From: JBGTBQ01 sp041749275
Lineage (GTDB): Bacteria; Acidobacteriota; Blastocatellia; Pyrinomonadales; Pyrinomonadaceae
Direction: 5' to 3'
Assembly (NCBI GenBank): GCA_041749275.1
Contig: JBGTBQ010000296.1
Span: 1-22,480, forward strand
Length of the DNA stretch: 22,480 nt
Shown: positions 14,294-22,200 of the stretch, piece after piece
Layout of the letters: each line of letters opens with the position of its first letter
Numbering within the stretch: the stretch's first letter is position 1
Translations under genes and position numbers: made by a program
The notes under the pieces: model-generated
What the model was told of the DNA's origin: nothing
Seen by the model: only the letters and a program-made list of their open reading frames with translations
Databases searched by the model: none

Positions 14294-14369
14294 GAACGAT
14301 GAACGATGAACGATGAACGATGAACTGAAGAAATCCTCCGCTCAGTTCATCGTTCATCGTTCATCGTTC
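14294..14369. repeat. Inverted GAACGAT heptamer array filling the DUF4920-dusB spacer
   Basis: The left arm has four perfect GAACGAT units (14294-14321) then GAACTGA. The right arm (14342-14369, read on minus) has three GAACGAT units then GAACTGA. So the arms differ by exactly one heptamer, with a 13-nt loop between. The array ends directly against the stop codon of the DUF4920 gene (14370-14372) and 6 nt from the dusB ATG, occupying almost the whole 82-nt spacer. It can fold as a long hairpin with a 7-nt bulge. Confidence 0.92.
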
Positions 14370-14870
14370 CTACTTCCATAATTCGACGCCCGTCGCGAGG
14401 AAACTGATTTCGTTCGCCGTGCCGTCGGGGTTGGTCTTGATCTTCGCGCCGTCGTCTTTGACGAGGTGGTCAACCTCTTCCTTGCTCAAAGTCTTGACGC
14501 TGAAAGTGCCTTCGGCGCGGAACTTCGATTTGTCGGCGTCTTTGGGCACGCTGAATTTGTGGTCGAAGGTGACGCGCACGCTGTCCGCCGCGTCCGCTTC
14601 CGGCGTGATTTGCATCCAACAGCCTTCGGCCTTGCAGACGCGCTCGACGACGCCCTCGATGACGACTGATTTGCCCGCGAACTTTTGCGGCTCCTTGAAC
14701 ACGTCGGCAAACTTGACGGCGGGCGACTCGCCGATGGGCGTGCCGCGTTTGACGACTTCGCCGGTGTGGGCTTTCGCCGGATCGTGTTGCGCGTGTTGGT
14801 CCATCTGCCGCGCGGGCGTCGGAAGCGCGAGCGAGCCGACGAGGAGAAGTGTGGCGAGAAATGTTTTCAT
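14370..14870 (-). CDS. Secreted DUF4920-type protein
   Basis: 166 residues. Signal peptide at about 1-21 (MKTFLATLLLVGSLALPTPA), so it is exported to the periplasm or beyond. A His-rich segment, MDQHAQHDPAKAH (23-35), follows. The DUF4920-like core covers about 38-166: GTPIGESPAVKFADVFKEPQ, then KFAGKSVVIEGVVERVCKAE with Cys79, GCWMQI with Cys84, an OB-fold-like strand series and a C-terminal ATGVELWK. The CKAEGCWM pair and the His residues suggest metal or redox chemistry, but no function is established for the family to my knowledge. It has its own promoter (14948-14977). Its stop touches the heptamer array at 14294-14369, and dusB lies downstream on the same strand. Confidence 0.85.
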   Translation of the reverse strand: MKTFLATLLLVGSLALPTPARQMDQHAQHDPAKAHTGEVVKRGTPIGESPAVKFADVFKEPQKFAGKSVVIEGVVERVCKAEGCWMQITPEADAADSVRVTFDHKFSVPKDADKSKFRAEGTFSVKTLSKEEVDHLVKDDGAKIKTNPDGTANEISFLATGVELWK

Positions 14871-14947
14871 AGCGAAAATGCGTTATCCTTTTCTTTGAAA
14901 TTTTACCCGCAGCGTTGACTGGAACACTTTGTTCGCGGGCGACGGAG

Positions 14948-14977
14948 ATTATAGCAATGCGGCACCGGGTCATTCAA
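14948..14977 (-). promoter_or_regulatory. Sigma-70 type promoter of the DUF4920 gene
   Basis: Minus strand: TTGAAT (14972-14977), 18-nt spacer, TATAAT (14948-14953). This is a perfect -10 and a 4/6 -35. It overlaps the start codon region of the divergent membrane gene (14957), so transcription from it could interfere with that gene. Leader about 70 nt. Confidence 0.6.
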
Positions 14978-15457
14978 AGCGTCGGCATCGCGTGGACGTG
15001 TCTGCTCGCGTTTTTCGTCGTCCTGCTCTACGCGACTGAACCGCAAAGCGTCGGCGACGTGAAGACGCAAGCGAGCGTCATCGCCGGCACCTACGAGATT
15101 GACCGCGCGCGCTTCGACGCGGCGCGCGACCTCTTTCTGCGCGAGCAATACGCGGCGGCGCGCGACGAGTGGGGGCGCGCCGACCCGGCCCGGCGCGACG
15201 CGCGCACCCAATTCTACACGGCCTACGCCTTTTACCGTCAGGGCTGGGGCCGCGTCTATAACGACGACGCGCTCTTCCGACAGGGACTCGACGCGGCGAC
15301 CCTCGCTCTCAGCCTCTCGCCCGCGGGCACACTCGCCGTCGAAGACCCTGAATTGAAGATACGCACCGCCGCCGAACTGAAGGCGGAGCTTGAGCAGGGA
15401 CTTGAGCGGACGATTGACGATTTCAACCCGCTGAAAGTTTTCCGCGAGCGCAAATGA
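14957..15457 (+). CDS. Membrane-anchored TPR-like protein, unknown function
   Basis: 166 residues from MRHRVIQSVG, with GGAG 9 nt upstream. One N-terminal membrane segment at about 9-27 (GIAWTCLLAFFVVLLYA) is followed by a soluble domain that should face the periplasm. The soluble part is helical with TPR-like features (RFDAARDLFLREQYAAARDE, ARTQFYTAYAFYRQGWGRVY, FRQGLDAATLALSL) but too few repeats to be certain. A second helical section (about 130-165) is charged. It shares an ATGA overlap with the next gene, so the two are surely one operon. The -10 of the divergent DUF4920 promoter lies within its ribosome-binding region. I do not recognise the family. Confidence 0.78.
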   Translation: MRHRVIQSVGIAWTCLLAFFVVLLYATEPQSVGDVKTQASVIAGTYEIDRARFDAARDLFLREQYAAARDEWGRADPARRDARTQFYTAYAFYRQGWGRVYNDDALFRQGLDAATLALSLSPAGTLAVEDPELKIRTAAELKAELEQGLERTIDDFNPLKVFRERK

Positions 15458-16227
15458 CTAACAACCGCGAACGAAACCGCGCGCTCGTGCGCTTTATCCT
15501 GTTGCCGACGATCTTTCTGATTGTGGCGCTGCTCGGTGGACTGCGTGTGAGCGCGGAGAGCAGCGCGTTCGTGTTCATCGCGCCGCCGCTGGTGACGCTC
15601 GTGTTGGCGTTGATGCTGCTGGCGCTGTTCGCGCGCGGCGGCGCGTTGCAACTCAGTCACTGGTTGTCGAGCGAGAACCACCCGCTCACGAACGTCTCTC
15701 ATGCGTTGACGCTGGGGGCGCTCTTCTTCGCGTCGGCGCAAAGCTTCAACTCGGTGCTCCCCGAACGCGGCCTGATGCGCTGGATGCTCTCTTTCTTTTT
15801 CCTGTGGACACTGTGGCAGAACCAGTTCGCGTCCTTCGACCCGCGCCGTTTGTTGCGGAGCCTCGCCGCGCTCTTCGGCACGGCGTTCGTCATCAAGCAC
15901 GTGCTGCTCGCCGCGCTCTATGCGCCCGAAGGGGGATGGATGAAGCGCGCGGTGGGCGTCTTACTCGAAGGCGTCACGCTCGGCACGCTCGACGCTCCCG
16001 CGTTCGCGCCCGCGACCGGCTACATCTCCTTCTTCGCGCTCGCGCTCTACGTCGGCGGACTCGTCCTGCTACCGCCCGCGCCGGACGACGCCGAACCTGC
16101 TTCGCCGCCGGTGGAGGAAATCGCGCGCACCATTGAACGGCTGCCGCTCGCGGAGCGCGAATCCGTCCGGGAAGCGATTCTGGACAGCGGGCGCGAACCG
16201 GAAGCGGTGAAGCGGCTCGCCGATTGA
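15454..16227 (+). CDS. Polytopic membrane protein, unknown function
   Basis: 257 residues, start overlapping the previous stop by 4 bases (ATGA). About six membrane helices: near 11-31 (LVRFILLPTIFLIVALLGGL), 39-60 (FVFIAPPLVTLVLALMLLAL), 84-99, 108-123 (WMLSFFFLWTLWQN), 134-157 and 191-208 (YISFFALALYVGGLVLL). The soluble C-terminal tail (about 210-257) is Glu/Arg-rich and ends in a helical VREAILDSGREPEAVKRLAD. There are no transport or enzymatic motifs I can name. With the TPR-like partner it may form a small membrane complex. The gene converges on the mreB-like gene; both use the hairpin at 16244-16281. Confidence 0.8.
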   Translation: MTNNRERNRALVRFILLPTIFLIVALLGGLRVSAESSAFVFIAPPLVTLVLALMLLALFARGGALQLSHWLSSENHPLTNVSHALTLGALFFASAQSFNSVLPERGLMRWMLSFFFLWTLWQNQFASFDPRRLLRSLAALFGTAFVIKHVLLAALYAPEGGWMKRAVGVLLEGVTLGTLDAPAFAPATGYISFFALALYVGGLVLLPPAPDDAEPASPPVEEIARTIERLPLAERESVREAILDSGREPEAVKRLAD

Positions 16228-16243
16228 GACGTGCCGTTACAAA

Positions 16244-16281
16244 AGAAGAGTGCGCGGGGCCATGACCTCGCGCACTCTTCT
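16244..16281. terminator. Bidirectional terminator between convergent membrane and mreB-like genes
   Basis: 16-bp stem (16244-16259 with 16266-16281, one G-U pair), 6-nt loop. On minus it is followed by TTTTGT, on plus by TCTCC. It serves both gene ends. Confidence 0.85.
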
Positions 16282-16304
16282 TCTCCCCCCCTCGCTCGAA
16301 AAAC

Positions 16305-17375
16305 TTACCAGTTGACGACCAACTCCTCTTGCGCCTGCCAGACGGGCACATCCTCGCGGATGGCGGTGCGGTGGAGTTTCTCTTTGTTCACCAAGAGCCG
16401 CCCGGCGCCGAGCGCGACCGCCGCGAGCGGGTCCTCGGCCACGGCGACGTGCAGTCGCAACTCTTTCTGCAAACGTTCGGCCATCCCGTCGAGGAGCGCG
16501 CCGCCGCCCGTCAGGATAAGGCCCGTTTGATAGATGTCAGCCGTCACGTCCGGCTTCGACTCTTCGATGGCCCGGCGCGCGCCCGCGACGATCTCCACGA
16601 TGACCGGCTCCAGCGCCTCGCGCACCTCGCGCGCTGTAATTTCGACGGCCTTCGCCAGCCCGTCCGTCACTTGCTTGCCGACCACCTCCATCCGCCGCTC
16701 TTCATCGCGCCCTTCGCCGCCCGCCGCGCTCAACTCCTTCTTCAACTCTTCGGCGGTGCGCTCGCCGAGTTGCATCTCGTACTTCTGTCGCACGTAATCG
16801 CGGATGGCCTCGTCCATCGTGTTGCCCGCCGCGGCGAGGCTCGTCGAAGAGACGACCGCGCCGGAGGCGATGATGGCGACGTTCGTCGTGCCGCCGCCGA
16901 TGTCCACGACGAGGTGCGCGCGTTCATCGTCATCTGAGAGACCCGCGCCGAGCGCGGCGCACAATCCCTCGTCCACCAGATCAACGCGCATCGCCTTGGC
17001 ATCGCGCGCGGCATCGCGCACCGAGCGTTGCTCGATGGGCGTCGAGGAGCCGGGCACGCCTACTACCATGTGACTGCGGCGCATCTGGCTTCCGGTCACG
17101 CGCGTAATAAATGCCTTGAGCATCTTCTCGGCAGCCTCGAAGTTGTCAATCGTGCCGCCGCGAATAGGGCGGAAGACTTCCGTGTCCTTCGGCTCGCGCC
17201 CCAGCATCTTGTACGCCTCCGCGCCAACCGAGAGCACTTCGCCCGTGTACTTGTGGATGGCGACTGCCGTCGGCTCGTTGAGGACGATGCCGCTGTCGGG
17301 CGCGACGATCAGCGTGTTGACCGTCCCCAAATCTATCGCCAGATCGTCCGTAAAGATGCTTCCCAAGATGTTCAT
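16305..17375 (-). CDS. mreB: MreB-like actin-family protein, orphan
   Basis: 356 residues from MNILGSIFTD, start preceded by GAGGGAG. Actin/HSP70-fold ATPase; MreB filaments guide side-wall peptidoglycan synthesis on the inner membrane. Phosphate-1 loop AIDLGTVNTLI (about 13-23), phosphate-2 VVDIGGGTTNVAI (near 157-169), adenosine motif LILTGGGALLDG (about 290-301) and GERTAEELKKELSAA in the middle are all MreB-type. The usual IEEPMAAAIG is LVDEGLCAALG here. The C-terminus carries about 20 extra residues (TAIREDVPVWQAQEELVVNW). It has no mreC/mreD downstream, since the gene converges on a membrane pair. It has a near-consensus sigma-54 promoter (17451-17465). Together this looks like a diverged paralog rather than the main mreB of the rod complex; that is inference. 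Confidence 0.85.
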   Translation of the reverse strand: MNILGSIFTDDLAIDLGTVNTLIVAPDSGIVLNEPTAVAIHKYTGEVLSVGAEAYKMLGREPKDTEVFRPIRGGTIDNFEAAEKMLKAFITRVTGSQMRRSHMVVGVPGSSTPIEQRSVRDAARDAKAMRVDLVDEGLCAALGAGLSDDDERAHLVVDIGGGTTNVAIIASGAVVSSTSLAAAGNTMDEAIRDYVRQKYEMQLGERTAEELKKELSAAGGEGRDEERRMEVVGKQVTDGLAKAVEITAREVREALEPVIVEIVAGARRAIEESKPDVTADIYQTGLILTGGGALLDGMAERLQKELRLHVAVAEDPLAAVALGAGRLLVNKEKLHRTAIREDVPVWQAQEELVVNW

Positions 17376-17450
17376 ACAACTCCCTCTTCCTTGAATCAAC
17401 CACAAGACTCGTGCGAGGAGAAATGGTTCGGATCGTTCACCTGCCAAACG

Positions 17451-17465
17451 GCAATATCCGTTCCA
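17451..17465 (-). promoter_or_regulatory. Sigma-54 (RpoN) type promoter of the mreB-like gene
   Basis: Minus strand TGGAACGGATATTGC. It matches TGGCACG-N4-TTGC in 10 of 11 conserved positions, with GG and GC the correct distance apart. The predicted start near 17440 gives a leader of about 65 nt to ATG 17375. Such promoters need an activator ATPase; none is in the window. Confidence 0.65.
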
Positions 17466-17585
17466 TTTAGAAGCGGCTTGATTTTCCCCCGGCTTTCACC
17501 ACGGCGACCCGGCAGTGCGTCTCGTTTCAAGACATTCAGGCGGATAAACTTGTCCCGGTCGCGCGAAAGGCGAACGGCGGGAATG

Positions 17586-17639
17586 GAGGCTAAAGGTTAG
17601 AGGTTAGTGGAAAACAGTTCCGCACTAATCTCCAGCCTC
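17586..17639. repeat. Inverted heptamer array covering the rqcP-like stop codon
   Basis: Left arm 17586-17610 is GAGGCT, AAAGGTT, AGAGGTTAGTGG. The right arm (17620-17639, read on minus) is GAGGCTGGAGATTAGTGCGG, i.e. the same without the heptamer AAAGGTT and with a few substitutions. Loop of 9 nt. The right arm contains the TAG stop (17625-17627), so the protein's last residues EAGD are encoded by the repeat. Confidence 0.7.
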
Positions 17640-17897
17640 TGTCCTTTCATCGCTCAGGATTTCGTAGAGGGCCGGGGCTTCCTTGCGTGAGGTCTGTTTG
17701 GAAGTGGGGACTGAACTGACGCGGACGGTGAGCGCGCGTTCGCGGCGCTTGATGGTAATGCGGTCTCCCTCGCGCACGGCGCGAGCGGAGCGCGCGGGCA
17801 GTCCGTTGACGAGAACGGCGCCCGCGTCGCACAACTCCTGCGCGACTGTGCGTCGCGGGACGAGACGGCTGGCGCGTAAGTATTGATCGAGCCGCAT
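17625..17897 (-). CDS. S4-domain RNA-binding protein, RqcP/Hsp15-like
   Basis: 90 residues, the size of RqcP (YabO) and small Hsp15-type proteins. The S4 fold covers about 1-50: MRLDQYLRASRLVPRRTVAQ and ELCDAGAVLVNGLPARSARA, then VREGDRITIKRRERALTVRV. The C-terminal KEAPALYEIL resembles the tail of RqcP rather than of Hsp15. RqcP binds the stalled 50S subunit with peptidyl-tRNA and helps RqcH add Ala tails in ribosome-associated quality control. The alternative is a general S4 heat-shock protein. RqcH is not in the window. The surA terminator (17924-17960) lies just upstream, so it likely has its own promoter within about 30 nt or is read by leak-through. Its 3' end overlaps a heptamer array. 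Confidence 0.8.
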   Translation of the reverse strand: MRLDQYLRASRLVPRRTVAQELCDAGAVLVNGLPARSARAVREGDRITIKRRERALTVRVSSVPTSKQTSRKEAPALYEILSDERTEAGD

Positions 17898-17923
17898 GGA
17901 ATTAGGGTTGAGTAAAAATCAAG

Positions 17924-17960
17924 AAAGCCCGTCGCCAGTTCCGAGCCGGCGACGGGCTTT
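17924..17960 (-). terminator. Strong terminator of the surA-like gene
   Basis: Perfect 13-bp stem AAAGCCCGTCGCC (17924-17936 with 17948-17960), 11-nt loop. On minus it is followed by CTTGATTTTTA. It lies 19 nt after the surA-like stop. Confidence 0.88.
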
Positions 17961-17964
17961 ACTT

Positions 17965-17985
17965 ATCACTCATCACTCATCACTG
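17965..17985. repeat. ATCACTC tandem heptamers over the surA-like stop codon
   Basis: Three consecutive heptamers, ATCACTC ATCACTC ATCACTG (17965-17985). The third includes the TGA stop (17980-17982). The opposite arm is not present; a normal terminator hairpin follows instead. Confidence 0.7.
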
Positions 17986-19104
17986 TTTTTGTGCCTTCTT
18001 GTCCTTTGTGTTCTTCGAGGCGGTCGCGGCTTCCTTGGTCGCCGTGGCCTGAGTGTCCTTTTCGAGCATGGGCTGAATGATGGCCTTATAGTTTTCGGCG
18101 GGCTTGATGTAGGCATCCTGTCGGAGCGTGCGGAGGAAAGACTCGCGCTCATTCTCGGAACGTTCCTGCGTGATGACGGCGCGCACCTGTCGCTCGTTGA
18201 AAGCGTCGTCGCGTTCGTTGACGCGCAGGATGAGAAAGCCCTCGTCAATCTTGAGGGGGTCGGTGACGCCGCCGGCCTTCAGGTCTTTGGTCGGCCCGGC
18301 GATGGCTTCGCTCAACTCGGCGACCATGAAGCCGCGCGCCTTGCCCGTCTCGTCCGCAAGCAACCCCTTCGTCTTTTCGACGTTCGGGCGCTCTGAATTC
18401 TTGACGGCCAACTCGCCGAAATCCTTGCCGGCGCGCGCCTCGGCGACGATCTGTTTGGCCTTACTTAAAACTTCCGCCTCCTCGCGTCCGGCGAGGCTCA
18501 GGAAAATTTCCGAGAGCGTCACGCTCTGGAACTTGGTTCGATTCTCCGTGTGGTACTTGCGCGCTTCGGCCTCGGTCAGGCCGAAGTAGATTTTTCGATC
18601 CACCTCGTTCGACAGCACGGCTTGGCGCATAAAGTGCTTACGCAGCGTTTCACGCACTGCGGAGAGGCTTTGGCCGTCGCGCTTCATCGCTTCTTCAAGT
18701 TCCTCGATGGTGGTCAGGTTGTATTGCTTGGCGACGCGCAAAATTTCGCGGTTCACGTCGGCCTCGACCTCCTCGCTCACGCCCGGCGAATCCTTGCCCT
18801 TCTGGACGAGGAGCGCCTCGTTGATGAGGCTGAAGATGATCTCCGGTTTCTTCTTCTCGATCTCTTCTCCGGCCTGACTTTCGTTCAACCCGCGCTGATT
18901 GATGAGTATTTCCTTATAGTTCTCGATCTCGCGCTTGAGGTGCGAGAGCATGATGACATCGTTGTTGACCTGCGCGATGGGTTCATCGAGCACGACGGGC
19001 ACGCCCTCTTCCTGCGCGCGCGCGGGCGCGGAACAGACGAACATGAGCGCCAGTGCGGCGAAGGCAAGGCCAAATGAGCGGGCCAAAGCGTTCTTTAAAA
19101 TCAC
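17980..19104 (-). CDS. Exported SurA-like / PpiC-type peptidyl-prolyl isomerase (chaperone)
   Basis: 374 residues from a GTG at 19104 with GAGGAG 10 nt upstream (19115-19120). Signal peptide at about 1-30 (FGLAFAALALMFVCSAPARA). SurA-N-like helical chaperone domain at about 38-190 (EPIAQVNNDVIMLSHLKREI, then INEALLVQKG). One parvulin-like domain at about 195-320 (VTLSEIFLSLAGREEAEVLS, then AGKDFGELAVKNS, ending LKIDEGFLILRVNERDD). A Lys/Thr-rich tail ends the protein. It should act in the periplasm on outer-membrane protein precursors. The parvulin part is divergent, so isomerase activity is uncertain; chaperone function is more likely. It lies downstream of mfd on the same strand with a hairpin-bearing spacer of 138 nt. 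Confidence 0.87.
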   Translation of the reverse strand: MILKNALARSFGLAFAALALMFVCSAPARAQEEGVPVVLDEPIAQVNNDVIMLSHLKREIENYKEILINQRGLNESQAGEEIEKKKPEIIFSLINEALLVQKGKDSPGVSEEVEADVNREILRVAKQYNLTTIEELEEAMKRDGQSLSAVRETLRKHFMRQAVLSNEVDRKIYFGLTEAEARKYHTENRTKFQSVTLSEIFLSLAGREEAEVLSKAKQIVAEARAGKDFGELAVKNSERPNVEKTKGLLADETGKARGFMVAELSEAIAGPTKDLKAGGVTDPLKIDEGFLILRVNERDDAFNERQVRAVITQERSENERESFLRTLRQDAYIKPAENYKAIIQPMLEKDTQATATKEAATASKNTKDKKAQKQ

Positions 19105-19148
19105 AGCGATTTAACTCCTCTAAATATATTGAAGCGTGTGCGGACATC

Positions 19149-19195
19149 CGCCGCGTGGCGGCGTTTGATTTTAGCCCGGCGTTTCAATGCCGGGC
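19149..19195 (-). terminator. Two GC hairpins after mfd, possible terminator and dispersed repeat
   Basis: Perfect 7-bp stem GCCCGGC (19174-19180 with 19189-19195), 8-nt loop, followed on minus by TAAAAT; then CCGCC/GGCGG (about 19149-19162). The U tract is short, so termination would be weak and some mfd transcripts may reach the surA-like gene. Confidence 0.5.
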
Positions 19196-19242
19196 GAGCT
19201 GGCGTATGAAGTTTACGTCGTCGGCCATGCGAAGCGGGCATT

Positions 19243-22200
19243 TTACCCTTCGGCGCGGATTTCCAGCAACGCGCGGCGGGCTATCTCAATCATTTCTCCG
19301 CCTTCGCCTCCCGCCTCGACCCTCAGCACCCCGTTCGGGCTGAAGCTCGCCCCCGCGCCTTTGGCGACCAACGCTAAAAGCTTGTCGGGCGAAACACGCG
19401 CCGTCTCTTTTAGCTTGAGGGCTAGTCCCGTCGGCAGCCGGTCAATCGAGACGACGCCGATCTCTTCGGCGGTGCGACGCAGACGCGCGTACTCGAACAA
19501 TCTTCCGACCGTCTCCGGGAGACGCCCGTAGCGGTCTTCCGTCTCGCGCCTGATCTGCTCCAACGTCTCGTCGTCGCGCGCCGAGGCAACGCGCTTGTAC
19601 GTCCGCAGCCGCTGCCCCATGTCCGAGATGTAGTCTTCCGGGACGGCGACATCCACGCCGAGATTGATCGAGACGCTCGTCTCGTCCTCGACCGTCTCGC
19701 CGCGCAACTCCGCGACGGTGCGTTCCAGCATCTGCGTGTAAAGATCAAATCCGAGCGCGTCCATGTGGCCCGACTGCTGACCGCCCAACAGGTTCCCCGC
19801 GCCGCGCAATTCCAGATCGAGCGCCGCTACCCGAAACCCCGCGCCCAAATCCGAGAACTCCCTGATGGCCGCCAGCCTGCGCCGCGCAATCGCGGTCAGT
19901 TCGGCCTCCGAAGGAATCAGTAAATATGAATATGCGCGACGATTCGAGCGCCCAACGCGGCCCCGCAACTGGTAAAGCTGCGACAGTCCATAATTATCGG
20001 CCCGGTTTATGATGATTGTGTTCGCACGCGGGATGTCTATGCCGTTCTCGATGATCGTTGTCGCCACCAGCACATCGGCCTTGTACGCGACGAAATCGAG
20101 CATCACCTGCTCCATCTCTTTTTCATTCATCTGCCCGTGCGCGACCGCGACGCGCGCGCGCGGCACGAGCCTCTGGACGAGCGCCGCCACCGTGTCAATC
20201 GTCTCGACGCGGTTGTGGATGAAGAAAATCTGCCCGCCGCGTCCCAGTTCAAGCTCGATGGCGGATTTGATGACCGACTCGGAGAACTGCACGACCTGCG
20301 TCTGAATGGCGAGGCGGTCGCGTGGCGGGGTCTCGATCACCGACATGTCGCGCAGCCCCATCAAGCTCATGTTGAGCGTGCGCGGAATCGGCGTCGCCGA
20401 AAGCGTGAGCACGTCCACGCGCTTCTTAAGTTGCTTCAAACGCTCTTTGTGCGCGACGCCGAAACGCTGCTCCTCGTCCACGACGACGAGACCGAGGTCG
20501 CGGAAGGCGATGTCCTTCGACAGAATCCGGTGCGTGCCGATGATGATGTCTATCTCGCCCGCCTCGACGCGCTTGACGATCTCCTTCTGTTCCTTCGGCG
20601 AGCGGAAGCGCGAGAGCAACTGAATCTGCACGGGGAAGGCCGCGAAGCGGGCGCGGAACGTCTCGAAGTGCTGATAGGCCAGCACGGTCGTCGGCGCGAG
20701 CGCCGCCACCTGCTTGCCGTCCATGACGGCTTTGAAGGCGGCGCGCATCGCCACCTCGGTCTTGCCGTAACCCACGTCGCCGCAGAGCAGGCGATCCATC
20801 GGCACGGTCTGTTCCATGTCGCGCTTCACTTCTTCGATGGACGTGTCCTGATCGGGCGTCGGCACGAACTCGAACGCGTCTTCAAACTCACGCTGCCACG
20901 GGCTGTCGCCGGAAAAGGCGTAACCCTGAACCAGTTTTCTTTCAGCGTACAGACGCAACAACTCGTCGGCCATGTCGCGCATCGCGCGCTTGGCTTTGGC
21001 CTTCGTCTTGTGCCAGCCGAGTCCGCCGAGGCGGTCGAGCGACGGCGTGTGCCCCTCCGCGCTCGAATAACGTTGCACGAGGTCGAGCCGCTCGACCGGC
21101 AGGTAGAGTTTCGTATCTTCAGCGTAGAAGAGGAGCATGAACTCCCCTTTGTCCCCGCCGAGGTCTAAGGTCTGCAACCCGCCGAAGCGTGCGATGCCGT
21201 GGTCAATGTGGACGACATAATCGCCAACCTTCAGATCACGAAAGTCCGACATGAAGGTCGCCGCCACCGACTTTTTCTTTTTGCCAACCGTCGTGGCCGC
21301 GCCCGGCGCGCGTCTTTCGACCGACCCGTCACCCGCCTCGTCAAAGAGATCGCTCTCGACGTGGACGACCAGCCCCGCGCCCGGCAGCTCGAACCCGCCC
21401 GAAAGCCGTCCCACCGTGACGATAGCCGAAAAGTCTTCCGCCGACGCGCCGCCCTCGCCCGCGAGCGCGACGCGCGACGCGACCTTGTACTCCGCGAGTA
21501 TTTCGCCGACACGCTCGGCCACGCCCGCGCTCGGCATCACGAACAGAGTCGCCGCGCGCGACTCTTCGCGCACGCGGCGCACGTCCGCGGCGAGGTCTGG
21601 AATGCGACCGTGATAACGACGCGCGGGGAGCGAGCGCCACTCGACTTCGGGCGCCTGTTCAACCGCCGGGAAAAGAAAAAGCGGCGGCGGTGCGGCGCGC
21701 TCGCGCCCGATGCGTGCGGCGGGCTGTTCGGCTTCGCCAGCGAACCTCTCATCCACAATCGCGGCGGCGCGGCCCAGCGCGCGCAGTTCGACGCGCCGCG
21801 ACGAAGAGAGTTTTTCGCGCAACTCCGCGGGCGCGAGATACAGTTCTTCGGGCCGTGGCCCGATCTCGCCCGCCGCCTCGTTCTCGGCGTAGCGCGCCGC
21901 CAGATTTTCGTAGGTCGCGGCGAGATACTGTTCGACGCCCGCCGGTTCGTCCACGACGAGCACCGCGTCGCCGAGGTAATCGAATGCGCTCGCGTCCGTC
22001 CGCGTGGCAAGCGAGATCAGCCACTCCCAACCCGCGAAAGTCTCGCCCTCGTCGGCGTAGACCGTGCGGTCTTTCAACGCGCGCGCCCGCGCTTCATCAG
22101 CCCAACGCTCGCGCGCCAGCATCGCCCACAATTGAAAATCCTCCGCCGTGACCGATAGCTCCCGCATCGGCACGACCTCGGCCTCCTGCAACTGCGCGAC

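Noticed and set aside
14294..14369. Possible CRISPR-like array
   Set aside because: Units are 7 nt, directly joined with no spacers and inverted in the second half, so it is a simple-sequence inverted array.
20137..21168. Plus-strand open frame of 343 codons opposite mfd
   Set aside because: Antisense shadow of conserved helicase motifs; no domain of its own.
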